A stretch of 64,000 nt of DNA, taken from positions 124,001-188,000 of the forward strand of contig NZ_LATZ01000005.1 in assembly GCF_000981385.1 (NCBI RefSeq), read 5' to 3'. The stretch's first letter is position 1. Each line of letters opens with the position of its first letter. Source of the stretch: Bacillus sp. SA1-12. GTDB taxonomy: Bacteria > Bacillota > Bacilli > Bacillales > Bacillaceae. The position numbers and the translations under genes are program-made. Shown here in pieces: positions 51,468-61,037 of this stretch. A model generated the notes under the pieces. That model saw only the letters and a program-made list of their open reading frames with translations. It searched no databases and was not told the origin of the DNA.

Positions 51468-53463
51468 CTAGTTAGAATTCATAACTCCTGATCTACTCCA
51501 TTTACTTAAAGGAAGAGGTTTTGTCCAACCTTTTCCCTCCTCAATCTTTCCTTTATCTGTCGTAAATACAAGGGATAAAGTATTATCTTTTACACCATTT
51601 AGATGTATTGCTAATTTCTTAATATCATTATTATCACCTTGGCCTATTGGATTTGGGGAACCTGGCAATGGCTTAGCATTCATTATATTAAAATACCCCT
51701 GTGCCGGCGAAAAGATATGAGCATACAGCCTTTTTCCTGACTGGAGCAATGTTGCAGTTTTTTTATCCTTACTTATCTCTATTTTTGATTTTGTATGCAT
51801 AAACCAGTACACTTCGGAAGGTGCCTTAAGTTTTAGTTCATCCTGTATTACTACTATCGTACGGCCCTCTGTTAAAGCCATCCCTCTCCTAACAGAAACG
51901 GCATCTCTTTCATAAGCACTACTCATATCTATTATTGTAAACCCCTGTTGGGCAGTAGAGCTAAAATCCGTAATTGTTGCGCTCGCCTTAATATTTTGAT
52001 CTGGTCCATTTTTAGGATTCACAACAAGAGTGTTCTGTCCCTCTGCCCTCTTGCGGTAATAATTCCACCTACCAGAATTCATATCAAAATAACCAGGTAA
52101 ATTGTAGTTATCTGCTCCAAGTTCATCTGCCCATTGTACTCCTGATGATCCAATCACAAAATCTCCAATATCAAGATCACCATGATTTGCTTGATTATTC
52201 CCTGCGTGGATCCCAACAAAGGTTGTATCACTTTTCCAATCACTACGCATCGTTACTATACCAGTTTCAGAATTCATAAAAACCCTATCCAAAGGAAGAC
52301 TAGGTATATCTGATTCAGTCTTATTTTGCTTTCTATACCAAATTAAGTTCATTGGATGATTACCTTTTAAAGCAAAATAAAAAAAATCTAAATTTTTATA
52401 TTTATTGGCAAACCAAAACATCTGTGGCTCTGTTGATGCAATATTTGATCCTGCATCCCCTATTTTGAAAGAGTTTTTCATCCCTCGCAAATAAATCGGG
52501 TAATAACCCGTCTCTGAAATTCCTTCCATACTAGATAGTCCATAATCAGTACCAATTGCAGAATCTAGTGAAGATAAAAAGTAAGCCATATAAATAGTTG
52601 CATAGCTCCAATATGAAATTCCTTCCGGCACCCCCCCATCTGGTGTATATACCGATAAGGATTTTCTAATAGATTCTATCGCATATTGTAAAACCTCGCC
52701 TGAAAGAGCTTCTGTTTCAGATGACTCGTCAGCAATAGCTAGTGCACCCATACCTATACCTGCATTACAAACTGTATTCCAATTATTTGATTCATACTTC
52801 CAAAACGTAGAAATTTTTAAAGGATTCGCAGTTCCTCTATATACCTCAAGTGCAGGTTGAAGTCCTTTCTTAATCATAGCTGTACGCAATATTTCCTTTT
52901 GTTTAATTGACAAAAAATCATAAAGCCAATCATAACCAATAGCCACAGCAGTCGTCATCTCTGCTGTATCTAAAAAATGTGTCGGATTCCAGTTTGGAAA
53001 TTGCTTATCGTCAGTAACCGTACTTAGTTCTTTCCACGCACGTTTCGCATACCTGTAATCACCAGTTAATCTATACATCATTGCTAAACTAATCGTTCTC
53101 TTTAGAACTTTTTTGCTAATAGGTAGTAATCGTTTACCATTTGTAATTTCATACTTCACAGTAGGTTCTTGTAATATTCTATCTGTTTCAAGTTGGAGGC
53201 TAATATACCATCTTTCTAAGTTCTTATCTGTTTTTAATCCGTTTAAAGTCTGCATCAGTTGCCATTAAGCGAGGATGTTCTTTATTAGGGGAATTCTTTT
53301 TTAATCCTTTAATAATTTCTTGACCAATTGGGAATATTTTGTGTGATACTTTATGCTTGGATTGTGGTATTTTCTCTTCTGATCGCAAGCATCCACTAAG
53401 GATTAAACACAAAGAAATAATTAAATAAAGATTCTTTTTAAAAAATCTTAATTCAAAGTGCAT
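51468..53463 (-). pseudogene. heparinase II/III-type polysaccharide lyase lipoprotein, split by frameshift
   Basis: Two overlapping ORFs encode one protein. ORF 53224-53463 has a lipoprotein signal (LCLILSGC) and ends HPRLMATDADFKRIKNR, the typical start of heparinase II/III proteins. ORF 51468-53255 continues with the (alpha/alpha) barrel (WNPTHFLDTAEMTTAVAIGY, WNTVCNAGIGMGALA, GGVPEGISYWSY) and the beta-sandwich lyase part (NNQANHGDLDIGDFVIGSSG with catalytic-region His, GQNTLVVNPK). Deleting one A from the AAAAA run at about 53231-53235 fuses them as DFKRIK-TDKNLERWY, giving about 660 aa. It is either a broken gene, a phase-variable tract, or an assembly error. A matching role would be trimming uronic-acid-containing polymer. 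Confidence 0.82.
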
Positions 53464-53469
53464 CTTAAT

Positions 53470-54060
53470 CCCCCTATATGTACTTGATAATTAAAAATAT
53501 CATTATTACTTACACATACAGCACCAATTTGATGACAGGACTTTGCTTTATTTAGTAATTAACTCATGCATGAAATAGCAACATATTTTTAGTTTTATAC
53601 TAACATTATAAATTTGCTTTTTAACATTAAGCCACTACGGCTGTGTTGCTCCTCTAAAGGCATAGATATAGCTCTTATATTTACAAATCAGCCTATAAAC
53701 TCTCCTCTATATCAAACTGTAGTATACAAAATACACGGACAAAAAATGTACTTTTTAGGTTATTACTCATATTTGGAGAAACTACGAAAGGGGTTTAAAA
53801 TAGTAAATTAATCTTTCACTATTTATTAAAATTCAGGACAAAAGTGAGTATGGGAACCACTCTAACTTTTCCTTGATTTGTACATTTTTTGAGTTTTCAC
53901 CAAAAAATGCGTAAGAATTATTTTATAGTAAATAAATACATTCTTAGAATAGCACTTATAACATTGACAAAATCATTATATTTAACAATGTACTTTTATC
54001 TGTTGTAGCACCATCGAGTACTATCTAAACAGGTTCTTTTAATTGATAAACATGTCTTTT
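53470..54060. other. AT-rich spacer, no gene seen
   Basis: No supported gene. A 65-codon plus-strand ORF (53614-53811) lacks a ribosome site and resembles nothing I know. Confidence 0.3.
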
Positions 54061-54070
54061 AACACTAATA

Positions 54071-54106
54071 AGGCAGGCACCTCTATGCGTGCATGAATGC
54101 CTGCCT
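54071..54106. terminator. terminator after decayed glycosyltransferase
   Basis: AGGCAGGCA (54071-54079) pairs with TGCCTGCCT (54098-54106), with GTTTTATT on the plus side and TTATTAG on the minus side. It lies just beyond the stop at 54113 of the decayed transferase, so it probably ended the original manC-transferase unit. Confidence 0.6.
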
Positions 54107-54112
54107 GTTTTA

Positions 54113-54348
54113 TTATTGTGTTGGTAATTCAAAATGTTCATGTAAATCCTTAAATAACTTTTTAATTTATTTCATTAGAACTGCTTTTCAGTTTATTAAT
54201 CAATAATATACCTCATATATAACCTAATTCCTTTTCTACCCAGTCTCGTTCCTGACTACTAACAAGAGAAAAAAGTAATCCATTCTACTAGAAAAGTTAG
54301 CAAACCGAGTTGCATGACCATAGCCATAATCTGAAATATAATTTTCAT
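54113..54348 (-). pseudogene. collapsed remnant of a glycosyltransferase gene
   Basis: An ATG at 54348 sits 20 nt after the manC stop. After a small deletion the frame reads YISDYGYGHATR, matching YISEYGYGHAAR at the start of the transferase at 51056, with clear DNA similarity too. Homology ends there; a short open tail LFKDLHEHFELPTQ and stop (54113-54160) may be the old C-terminus. About 800 bp are missing. The start of homology is clear, the end is inferred. Confidence 0.65.
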
Positions 54349-54367
54349 AATTACGACTCTTTAACTA

Positions 54368-55753
54368 TTAAACAATAACTTGTGCTTGAGAGTTATAGTA
54401 ATGCTGTAAAATTTCATTCCAATTCGTATATAAACGTACAAAATCAGTATCTACCACTTCACGCCCTGTTTGTACTTCAATAAATTCTAGCTCTGAAATT
54501 GCACGAATTGCATGCTTTCTGCCAACTGAAATATGAATAATATCTCCTGCTTTTACTCGACGTATATTATCATCGAGGATAAGTTCTCCCTCTCCACGTA
54601 CAATTGTCCACACTTCATTGCGTAGATTATGATAATGATAGGTAGAGTTTTTCGCTTCATGGATGCAAATACGTCTAGTTACCATCTCTTCATTTTCATA
54701 TTTTGCATAATCAAGTACCTTTGACCAACCCCAAATCCGCTCTTCATACATAGGCGGTTGATCAAATCCTCCGATTAAATCTTTAATCTTCGGACTAGAG
54801 GCTTTGTCCGCTACAAGAATACCATCAGGACTAGCAGCTACCACTACATCAGATAAACCTACTACTGTAACAGGAATTTCTAACTCATTTACTAAGTGTG
54901 TGTTGTTAGAATTTTCACAAATGATCCCTTTTCCCATTTGGGAAGTAGCCATCTCCTCTGTAAGGGTGTTCCAAGTCCCTAAATCTTTCCAATATCCTTC
55001 GTATGGCAATGCCACAATACGTTTTGCTTTCTCTACTACTTCATAATCAAAGCTAATTTTTGGAAGAGAACTATAGTTGTAGGAAAGTGCATTATACGTA
55101 ATAGGGAGATTCTTTCCCTCTAAAATATCTATTATATATCGAAGTTTAAACGCAAATACCCCACAGTTCCACAGAGCATTCTGTTCAATTAGAGTTACCG
55201 CTTTCTCTTCACTAGGTTTTTCCGTAAAGCGGTCAACAAGGAAATATTCATTAATGTTAGCTTCAGTTGTAGGTACAATATATCCATACTTAGAAGAAGG
55301 ATAGGTTGGCGTTACACCCATAAGAGCTAAATCAGCGTTTGAGTAGGTGAGTACCTCGTCTAGAAGTTTCACTCTCTCAAAGAAACTATCATGTACATAT
55401 GGATCAACTGGCAGCACAATTACAGTCTCATCTAGGTTCGCATTTTGTTCAGAAAATAGAAAAGAACTTGCAAGTGCAATCGCCGGAAATGTATCTCTTC
55501 TTTCAGGTTCTACAATTAACGGGACTTCACTTCCTAATTGGTTATGGATCATCTCTGTTTGTGTTTTAGATGTAGCAATTACAGAGGAATCTGCTAACCC
55601 TACAGATTCTAATTGACTCCACACTCGCTGTACCATAGATTGACGTGCTCCTTCTTCATTTTCCAAAACCTTTAGAAATTGTTTAGAGCGTGTGTCATTG
55701 GATAACGGCCAAAGGCGTTTACCGGAACCCCCAGAAAGTAATACAAGTTTCAT
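54368..55753 (-). CDS. manC: mannose-1-phosphate guanylyltransferase (ManC type), second copy
   Basis: 461 aa, same architecture as the 35656 copy: LLSGGSGKRLWPLSNDTRSK plus QFL, VLPVDPYVH, FTEKPSEEKA, CGVFAFKLRY, and cupin NSTYHYHNLRNEVWTIVRGE. The two are clearly related but diverged, and this copy is more AT-rich. GGAGGTATTTT precedes the ATG, immediately after a terminator hairpin. It supplies GDP-mannose for the second polysaccharide. Confidence 0.92.
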   Translation of the reverse strand: MKLVLLSGGSGKRLWPLSNDTRSKQFLKVLENEEGARQSMVQRVWSQLESVGLADSSVIATSKTQTEMIHNQLGSEVPLIVEPERRDTFPAIALASSFLFSEQNANLDETVIVLPVDPYVHDSFFERVKLLDEVLTYSNADLALMGVTPTYPSSKYGYIVPTTEANINEYFLVDRFTEKPSEEKAVTLIEQNALWNCGVFAFKLRYIIDILEGKNLPITYNALSYNYSSLPKISFDYEVVEKAKRIVALPYEGYWKDLGTWNTLTEEMATSQMGKGIICENSNNTHLVNELEIPVTVVGLSDVVVAASPDGILVADKASSPKIKDLIGGFDQPPMYEERIWGWSKVLDYAKYENEEMVTRRICIHEAKNSTYHYHNLRNEVWTIVRGEGELILDDNIRRVKAGDIIHISVGRKHAIRAISELEFIEVQTGREVVDTDFVRLYTNWNEILQHYYNSQAQVIV

Positions 55754-55770
55754 AAAATACCTCCATAAAA

Positions 55771-55795
55771 AAATCAGGACACTTAGCCCTGATTT
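55771..55795 (-). terminator. terminator hairpin in manC leader (attenuator candidate)
   Basis: AAATCAGG and CCTGATTT arms around a 9-nt loop, then TTTTTTT on the minus strand, ending only a few bases before the manC ribosome site GGAGG. Transcripts from upstream must read through it to express manC. A -10 TATAAT (55853-55848) lies about 50 bp before it. Confidence 0.65.
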
Positions 55796-55847
55796 AATTT
55801 TTATATAAATGTTAGGACCTCTAGCATAATATTTACACTTACGGCCT

Positions 55848-55853
55848 ATTATA
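55848..55853 (-). promoter_or_regulatory. -10 element of manC leader
   Basis: Perfect TATAAT on the minus strand with a poor -35 (TAGGAT at 17 bp). It would give a leader of roughly 95 nt containing the terminator hairpin. The rest of 55860-56086 shows a GAACGAA/TTCGTTC hairpin at about 55988-56006 after the Wzy gene. Confidence 0.35.
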
Positions 55854-56086
55854 ATGATATTATTTGAGAAATCCTATATCATAAACAATATGTTTACCTA
55901 TTCCCAACTACTACGACCTTTATTTTTCCACCTTTACTATATTTATAACTATTTGATTAATAATATTTTTTTATAACTATTAAACAGAACGAAACTCTTC
56001 GTTCTTCAATCTTCTACCATTTTTAAACAGGATTTCTGTTTTTATCTATGCCCCATCTTCACATCTTCACATACTATTAATTATTA

Positions 56087-57271
56087 CTACCAGGAAATCC
56101 TTATCTTCTTTTTAGAAGGCTCATCAGTCACTTCCAACGAATCATAGGTTGCATTTCTTGTAAATACATAGACCATAGTTAGCAAGAAAATATTGTATTC
56201 TATTCTATAAAATGAAGATTCCATTAACCCAACAACAAAATATGCGCTTAAACATGATACTATTGCAAACTTTCTTTTTTTCAGCAACTGAAAACTTAAT
56301 TTTATATATAGTCCTAAAAAGATAGCTGTAATAATTAATCCAAACCGAAGTAATAATCTCATATAGCCATTGTCCAACACTTGTGGAGGAACCCCTAATT
56401 GTTGAGCTGCTGTAGTGGATATCATTTCAATAGGTTTGCCAAATAAACTTATTCCATATTGATTATAAAAACTATTCATACTCGAGACTCGGCCTGTAGT
56501 CAATTCATTGAGTGCCACCAAAGTAGGATTTAATGTCGAATAATTAATTGCAAGAAATAATGAGAGTGAAAAAACAGTAGGTATTATCAAAGTCAAAAAT
56601 ACACTTAACGGTATATACCCAATATTCAATCTTTTTACCAAGCGAGCCAACAAATTAAAAGTTAACAGAAAAGATATTCCAATAATACTTGTAAGCGAAT
56701 TAGTGGTAAAGTACAATCCATAAACAACCAAACATAATATTATATATTCAAACCACTTTAATTTATAAAACCTTAAGTACATCCAATTAATACATAAACT
56801 CAAAATAATCAAACTTAATATATTTGCATGCGTAAATCCTAATGACGTTCTTAAAATCCCCCTGCTACTATACGATATCTGACTATCAATGACTCCCATT
56901 AGAGCTAGCATAACAACTAAAGCACATGCTACACCTTTAACTAATATATCCGCTTTTACGATTTTATCAAATGATACTCTTTTCATTGAAAACGCAAAAA
57001 CAAAAACTGTTATTAAATCCAAAACACCGTTATTTGACTTGAACACTAATAACAATACTACCACTATTATGTTAACCCAAAATAACATTCTCTTATTGAA
57101 AACATTTCTAACCATCAAAACAATCAATATCAAAAGACACGCACGTTGTATTAACATATGCATATTAATTAATACATTTATATGTGTCAATTGACTACAG
57201 AAGATGGTTACAAAAGAAAAAATGTATAAGGAATATATCATTATTAAAATTTTGCTTACACTTATCTTCAT
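56087..57271 (-). CDS. Wzy-type polysaccharide polymerase, second locus
   Basis: 394 aa, about 10 transmembrane helices. Contains GILRTSLGFTHANILSLII, an outer loop ALNELTTGRVSSMNSFYNQY and the pattern VLDNGYMRLLLRFGLIITAI, all typical of EpsG/Wzy-like polymerases of Firmicutes. It joins repeat units after flipping. GAGGAGAAAGTC precedes the ATG. Confidence 0.8.
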   Translation of the reverse strand: MKISVSKILIMIYSLYIFSFVTIFCSQLTHINVLINMHMLIQRACLLILIVLMVRNVFNKRMLFWVNIIVVVLLLVFKSNNGVLDLITVFVFAFSMKRVSFDKIVKADILVKGVACALVVMLALMGVIDSQISYSSRGILRTSLGFTHANILSLIILSLCINWMYLRFYKLKWFEYIILCLVVYGLYFTTNSLTSIIGISFLLTFNLLARLVKRLNIGYIPLSVFLTLIIPTVFSLSLFLAINYSTLNPTLVALNELTTGRVSSMNSFYNQYGISLFGKPIEMISTTAAQQLGVPPQVLDNGYMRLLLRFGLIITAIFLGLYIKLSFQLLKKRKFAIVSCLSAYFVVGLMESSFYRIEYNIFLLTMVYVFTRNATYDSLEVTDEPSKKKIRISW

Positions 57272-57299
57272 GACTTTCTCCTCAAAATCTTAAGATCTA

Positions 57300-58742
57300 C
57301 TAACGTTTTTTAAATTCTAATAACTGATCCTTTATCTGCTTACGTTTCCGAAAAACAATCACCATTATAAGTAAAGCGAACCCATATCGTATGACAGTTT
57401 CTTCATAAAAGAAATTAATAACTATTGAAAATGGAACTAAGATTAATGATAAAATAATCGGGAACTTTTTTTCTATAAGTTTAGGAAAAATCTGGTTATC
57501 CTTCTGTATTCTATCAGCAAATATATAATGCAGAAAAGTCATAAAAATATAGCTTCCCAAAGTTGTGTAACCTGCTGCAAAATATCCAAAACGTGGTATA
57601 AAGTAAATATTTAGAACAATATTAATTACCGCTCCGAAAAGCGAAGCTATCATTACTAATTTTGTCTTTTCAAAATAAAATTCGATAAGACATACCACAT
57701 TGTAAAGTAATATAAAATAGACACTTGCAGCAACTGGTGGAATTACATAAATTGCCTCATAATAATCTTTCGATGCTAATATTTTAATTGCTTCCGGTGC
57801 AAATAATATTAAGGCAACAATAATCAAAAACATCATAAAGAGAATAGCATTAATTTTTTTTGCTACTCCCTCATATCTTTTCAATTTAATCAGTTCATAA
57901 ATCCATGGTGTGATAGAACCGATTAATGCACTGTTGAATAAGGTCAATAACATACCGGCAGAATATGCTACACTGTATATTCCAGCTTCAGCGCTCCCAA
58001 TAAATGTATCAATCATAATTCTATCTGATTGATTCAAAGCTGATTGTGATAAATAATGTGGAATTAATGGAATGTTAAATACTAACGCAAACTTCCATAT
58101 TTCCTTATTATAAAAATGTTTCCCTTTAAAAAAGCTTCTTGCGTATATAAACCCACATATTATAAATATAACAAGAGCGTATGCAGATAATCGAGCCTCT
58201 GCCTTATAAACATCAGTACTAAGCACAGCAATGACACCTATAAGTGCATTTAACACAGTCATTAAAGCTGTAACGATAACCAATTTTATATATTTATACT
58301 CAAACCTTTGCCGTGCTGACCAAAACCCTAATGCTGGATATAATAACATTTCGACAAACATTATAAACATTAAAAAGGTTGACAGTCCAGTATAGGCATT
58401 TACAACTTTTTGAAAAATAAAATAAGCCCCAATTAATATTAGGGACACTGTGGTTGAAAGACCTTGAATTGAAGATGTAAAGCGATCTCTGCTATCTTCA
58501 TATTTTATTAAGCCCTTATTAAATACACCGTAAGAAAGATTTAAAGTAAAAAATATCGTTAACAAACTACTCCAAGAATGAAATACATTGACAACCCCAT
58601 ATTGTTCGGTTGTTAAGATTCTTGTAAAAATGGGTATTGTAATAATTGTGATTCCCTTTTGGAAAACATTACAAAAAACAAACCACAAAGATGCTTTTGC
58701 CTGTATTGAAAGGTTTTTATATGTTGATAGTAAGTGATTCAC
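57300..58742 (-). CDS. Wzx-type flippase, second locus
   Basis: 480 aa, 14 predicted helices. NHLLSTYKNLSIQAKASLWF and FCNVFQKGITIITIPIFTRI at the N-terminus and the repeated FTRILTTEQYGVVNVFHSW motif are diagnostic of RfbX/MOP polysaccharide exporters. GTG start after GGGAGAAGATTT. Completes a Wzx/Wzy pair with the downstream polymerase gene. Confidence 0.9.
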   Translation of the reverse strand: MNHLLSTYKNLSIQAKASLWFVFCNVFQKGITIITIPIFTRILTTEQYGVVNVFHSWSSLLTIFFTLNLSYGVFNKGLIKYEDSRDRFTSSIQGLSTTVSLILIGAYFIFQKVVNAYTGLSTFLMFIMFVEMLLYPALGFWSARQRFEYKYIKLVIVTALMTVLNALIGVIAVLSTDVYKAEARLSAYALVIFIICGFIYARSFFKGKHFYNKEIWKFALVFNIPLIPHYLSQSALNQSDRIMIDTFIGSAEAGIYSVAYSAGMLLTLFNSALIGSITPWIYELIKLKRYEGVAKKINAILFMMFLIIVALILFAPEAIKILASKDYYEAIYVIPPVAASVYFILLYNVVCLIEFYFEKTKLVMIASLFGAVINIVLNIYFIPRFGYFAAGYTTLGSYIFMTFLHYIFADRIQKDNQIFPKLIEKKFPIILSLILVPFSIVINFFYEETVIRYGFALLIMVIVFRKRKQIKDQLLEFKKR

Positions 58743-58768
58743 AAATCTTCTCCCAATTTCATCATAAT

Positions 58769-59905
58769 TTATATGCTATCATAAAAATCCATAATTTGTT
58801 TGGCATTAATAATTGAATTGAAATTTTCTAAAGCATATTGCTCTGCCTTTGCACCCATTTCTTCCCTGAGTTTACGGTTTTCTCCAAAAGATTTTATTGC
58901 CCACTCCAACTCTTCGGTATTATTGTATAGAATTCCTGTTTCATTATTACGTATTAGTTCATTAACGCCACCAATATTAGATCCTATCGCCGGTTTTCTC
59001 ATGGCTGCTCCTTCTACAATAGCACGTGCAAAATGAGGTTCCGTAAATGGACAAATCAAAACATCCGATGAAGCAATTACGTCAGGTATATCACTTCTAA
59101 ATGGTAATAGGTAACAATTGTCAATCTCTCGAACTAAATTTCGTACATTACGAGTATATTTAGAATTATCGTCGTTCTTGTCTCCTACAAAAACAAACTT
59201 ATAATTTGGATTTGATTTTATATAATTTTTACAGACATTTATTAGCTCAAATGCACCATTGGATTTTATTATTCTCGCTAGAAATAAAAAGATAATATCA
59301 TTTTCAAACAACCCCAATTCTTGTCTCAAGCACTGGGATTTTATTTGAGAATTATAAATATCAATGTTTACAAAATTATAAACAACCTTGCTCTTAGCTT
59401 TCTTAACACACATATTATCTAAATCAAATTGATCAATCGAAATAAAGCCGTCTACATACTTGTTACTAAAATAACGAAGAATATTCCCAAAGTAGTTATC
59501 CAATAATGGTTCACGAATATGACAAATCACTTTACAATCCGGATTTATTATCTTTGATGCATACGCATATACAAACAAGCAAGAAGAATTCAAGTGCACC
59601 ATATCTGGTTTAATTTCCATAAAATATTTCTTTGCCTTTTTAAATGAAGGTAAAGCATATAGTAGATTATTAAAAAGTAATCTTGAATTCATTCCTGATA
59701 CTACACTTCCATGAAATGGATACAATGATTCATCAAAAATTACATCCGCTCCAACTGACTTAAAAAAATCGATGTTTTTTCTGTCTTTCATACATAAAAC
59801 GATCGGAGAATATTTAGTTTTATCAAGTTTTTCAATCAGAAACGCAAGACTTCTAGGTGCCCCTCCTTTGCTTGTACCATGATGTATATACAGTATTTTC
59901 TTCAT
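58769..59905 (-). CDS. GT4 glycosyltransferase
   Basis: 378 aa. GT-B fold: ILYIHHGTSKGGAPRSLAFL at the N-terminus, donor domain with FLFLARIIKSNGAFELINVC, YKFVFVGDKNDDNSKY, DVLICPFTEPHFARAIVEGA and AMRKPAIGSNIGGVNELI (the E-x7-E-like ligand motif), and HNETGILY-like NNETGILYNNTEELEWAI. Adds a sugar from a nucleotide donor with retention. AAAGGTGAGAAA precedes the ATG. Confidence 0.88.
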   Translation of the reverse strand: MKKILYIHHGTSKGGAPRSLAFLIEKLDKTKYSPIVLCMKDRKNIDFFKSVGADVIFDESLYPFHGSVVSGMNSRLLFNNLLYALPSFKKAKKYFMEIKPDMVHLNSSCLFVYAYASKIINPDCKVICHIREPLLDNYFGNILRYFSNKYVDGFISIDQFDLDNMCVKKAKSKVVYNFVNIDIYNSQIKSQCLRQELGLFENDIIFLFLARIIKSNGAFELINVCKNYIKSNPNYKFVFVGDKNDDNSKYTRNVRNLVREIDNCYLLPFRSDIPDVIASSDVLICPFTEPHFARAIVEGAAMRKPAIGSNIGGVNELIRNNETGILYNNTEELEWAIKSFGENRKLREEMGAKAEQYALENFNSIINAKQIMDFYDSI

Positions 59906-60396
59906 TTTCTCACCTTTACTTTCGATTTACAATGGATTTAAACCACTTAAACATTATCTTAATTCTTTTTGAATAGTTTTTATGTCTGTCCATCACTGTA
60001 CAATTCCCTCAAACAAAACACCATTTCCAATTTTCGCCTGTTATCCATCTATATAAAAAATTTGTTATTTTTTATAGAATTGTTGTTCAAAACACATATT
60101 TAAGAACTTACATTTAAAACTATTTCTATTGTAATGTTTGTTTTTCCTGTAAATTGCACCGTTTGCCAGATAACGATATTAATGAATCCATAACTACTTC
60201 TTCCCACTTACAAAGAGACCAATATTGATTGCGATTTTTATTGTAAAAAATTATTTGGAATCTTAATGTAAGTTTTAAAATATATTTTTATAGAATGCTA
60301 GAATGGGTAAACAAATTCCTTTATGTCAAAGCAATCTAAGATTAAAGTGCAAACTATTGCATTCACAATCTTTTTCGTTGTCATATTAATTAACTA
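59906..60396. other. 490-bp gap with possible coding remnant
   Basis: On the minus strand 60287-60126 is open for 53 codons without a usable start (FYNKNRNQYWSLCKWEEVV, then MDSLISLSGKRCNLQE). The composition looks protein-like, but I cannot match it to a family; it may be a decayed gene or chance. No terminator was seen. Confidence 0.3.
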
Positions 60397-60993
60397 TTAA
60401 ACTTCACGAATAAACCTTGCTGGATTACCACCCCATATTTGTCCCGATGGTATTGACTTGGTCACAACTGATCCAGCTCCAACTACGCTAAATTTTCCGA
60501 TTGTCACTCCTTTGAGGATAATGGAATGGGCTCCAATAAAAGCACCTTCTTCAATTTTAACTTGCGCACTAGCTATATCTGTATCCGGCTTTTTCATACG
60601 TTCAGAAAAGCGCACGGAATGAAAGTCATTATCATAAATCTTCACATTACCGCCTATCATCACCTTAGATTCAATTACAATTTCTTTTTTGGCTACCAAA
60701 GTAACGTTGGACATTCCTGTATCTTCGCCAATTTTAATTACTGCATCAGTTAGGGCAATTAGATTTGTCCGATCCCCTCCGCCAATTACGTTTTCATTTT
60801 TTCCAGAGTTGATTCTTACATTGTTGGCCAAATGTATACTGCCTTTATTATCAATATATATTCTTCCGTTAATTGTTAAGTTTCCCTCAATAGCAACTTT
60901 TTGATTCCAAAGTACCAATCTATTAAAAATTTTATTATATATTTTCTTAATCTTCGAAATAGGATTCATATTCTCTAAGAGCGCACATTCCAT
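60397..60993 (-). CDS. left-handed beta-helix acyltransferase 1
   Basis: 198 aa. Hexapeptide-repeat (I/V/L-G-X4) protein: INGRIYIDNKGSIHLANNVR, EGAFIGAHSIILKGVTIGKF, SVVGAGSVVTKSIPSG and the usual end GGNPARFIREV. The His in the NDFH loop is the probable catalytic base of acetyl-CoA transfer. It likely O-acetylates a sugar of the repeat unit. Ribosome site AAGGAGGAAAG lies rather far upstream of the ATG at 60993, so the exact start is uncertain. Confidence 0.82.
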   Translation of the reverse strand: MECALLENMNPISKIKKIYNKIFNRLVLWNQKVAIEGNLTINGRIYIDNKGSIHLANNVRINSGKNENVIGGGDRTNLIALTDAVIKIGEDTGMSNVTLVAKKEIVIESKVMIGGNVKIYDNDFHSVRFSERMKKPDTDIASAQVKIEEGAFIGAHSIILKGVTIGKFSVVGAGSVVTKSIPSGQIWGGNPARFIREV

Positions 60994-61037
60994 TTTCTAT
61001 GCTCTCTTTCCTCCTTACTATGCCTTTTTACAATTTT

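Noticed and set aside
51237..51491. 84-codon plus-strand ORF downstream of the lyase
   Set aside because: No ribosome site, overlaps a terminator hairpin and the lyase 3' end, resembles no family.
53231..53260. Two independent genes (a small lipoprotein and a separate lyase)
   Set aside because: The short ORF ends in the conserved HPRLMATDADFKRIK start of heparinase II/III proteins and the long ORF begins exactly where that family continues, so one frameshifted gene is more likely.
53614..53811. 65-codon plus-strand ORF
   Set aside because: No ribosome site and no recognisable motif; the terminator at 54071 is better explained by the minus-strand remnant.
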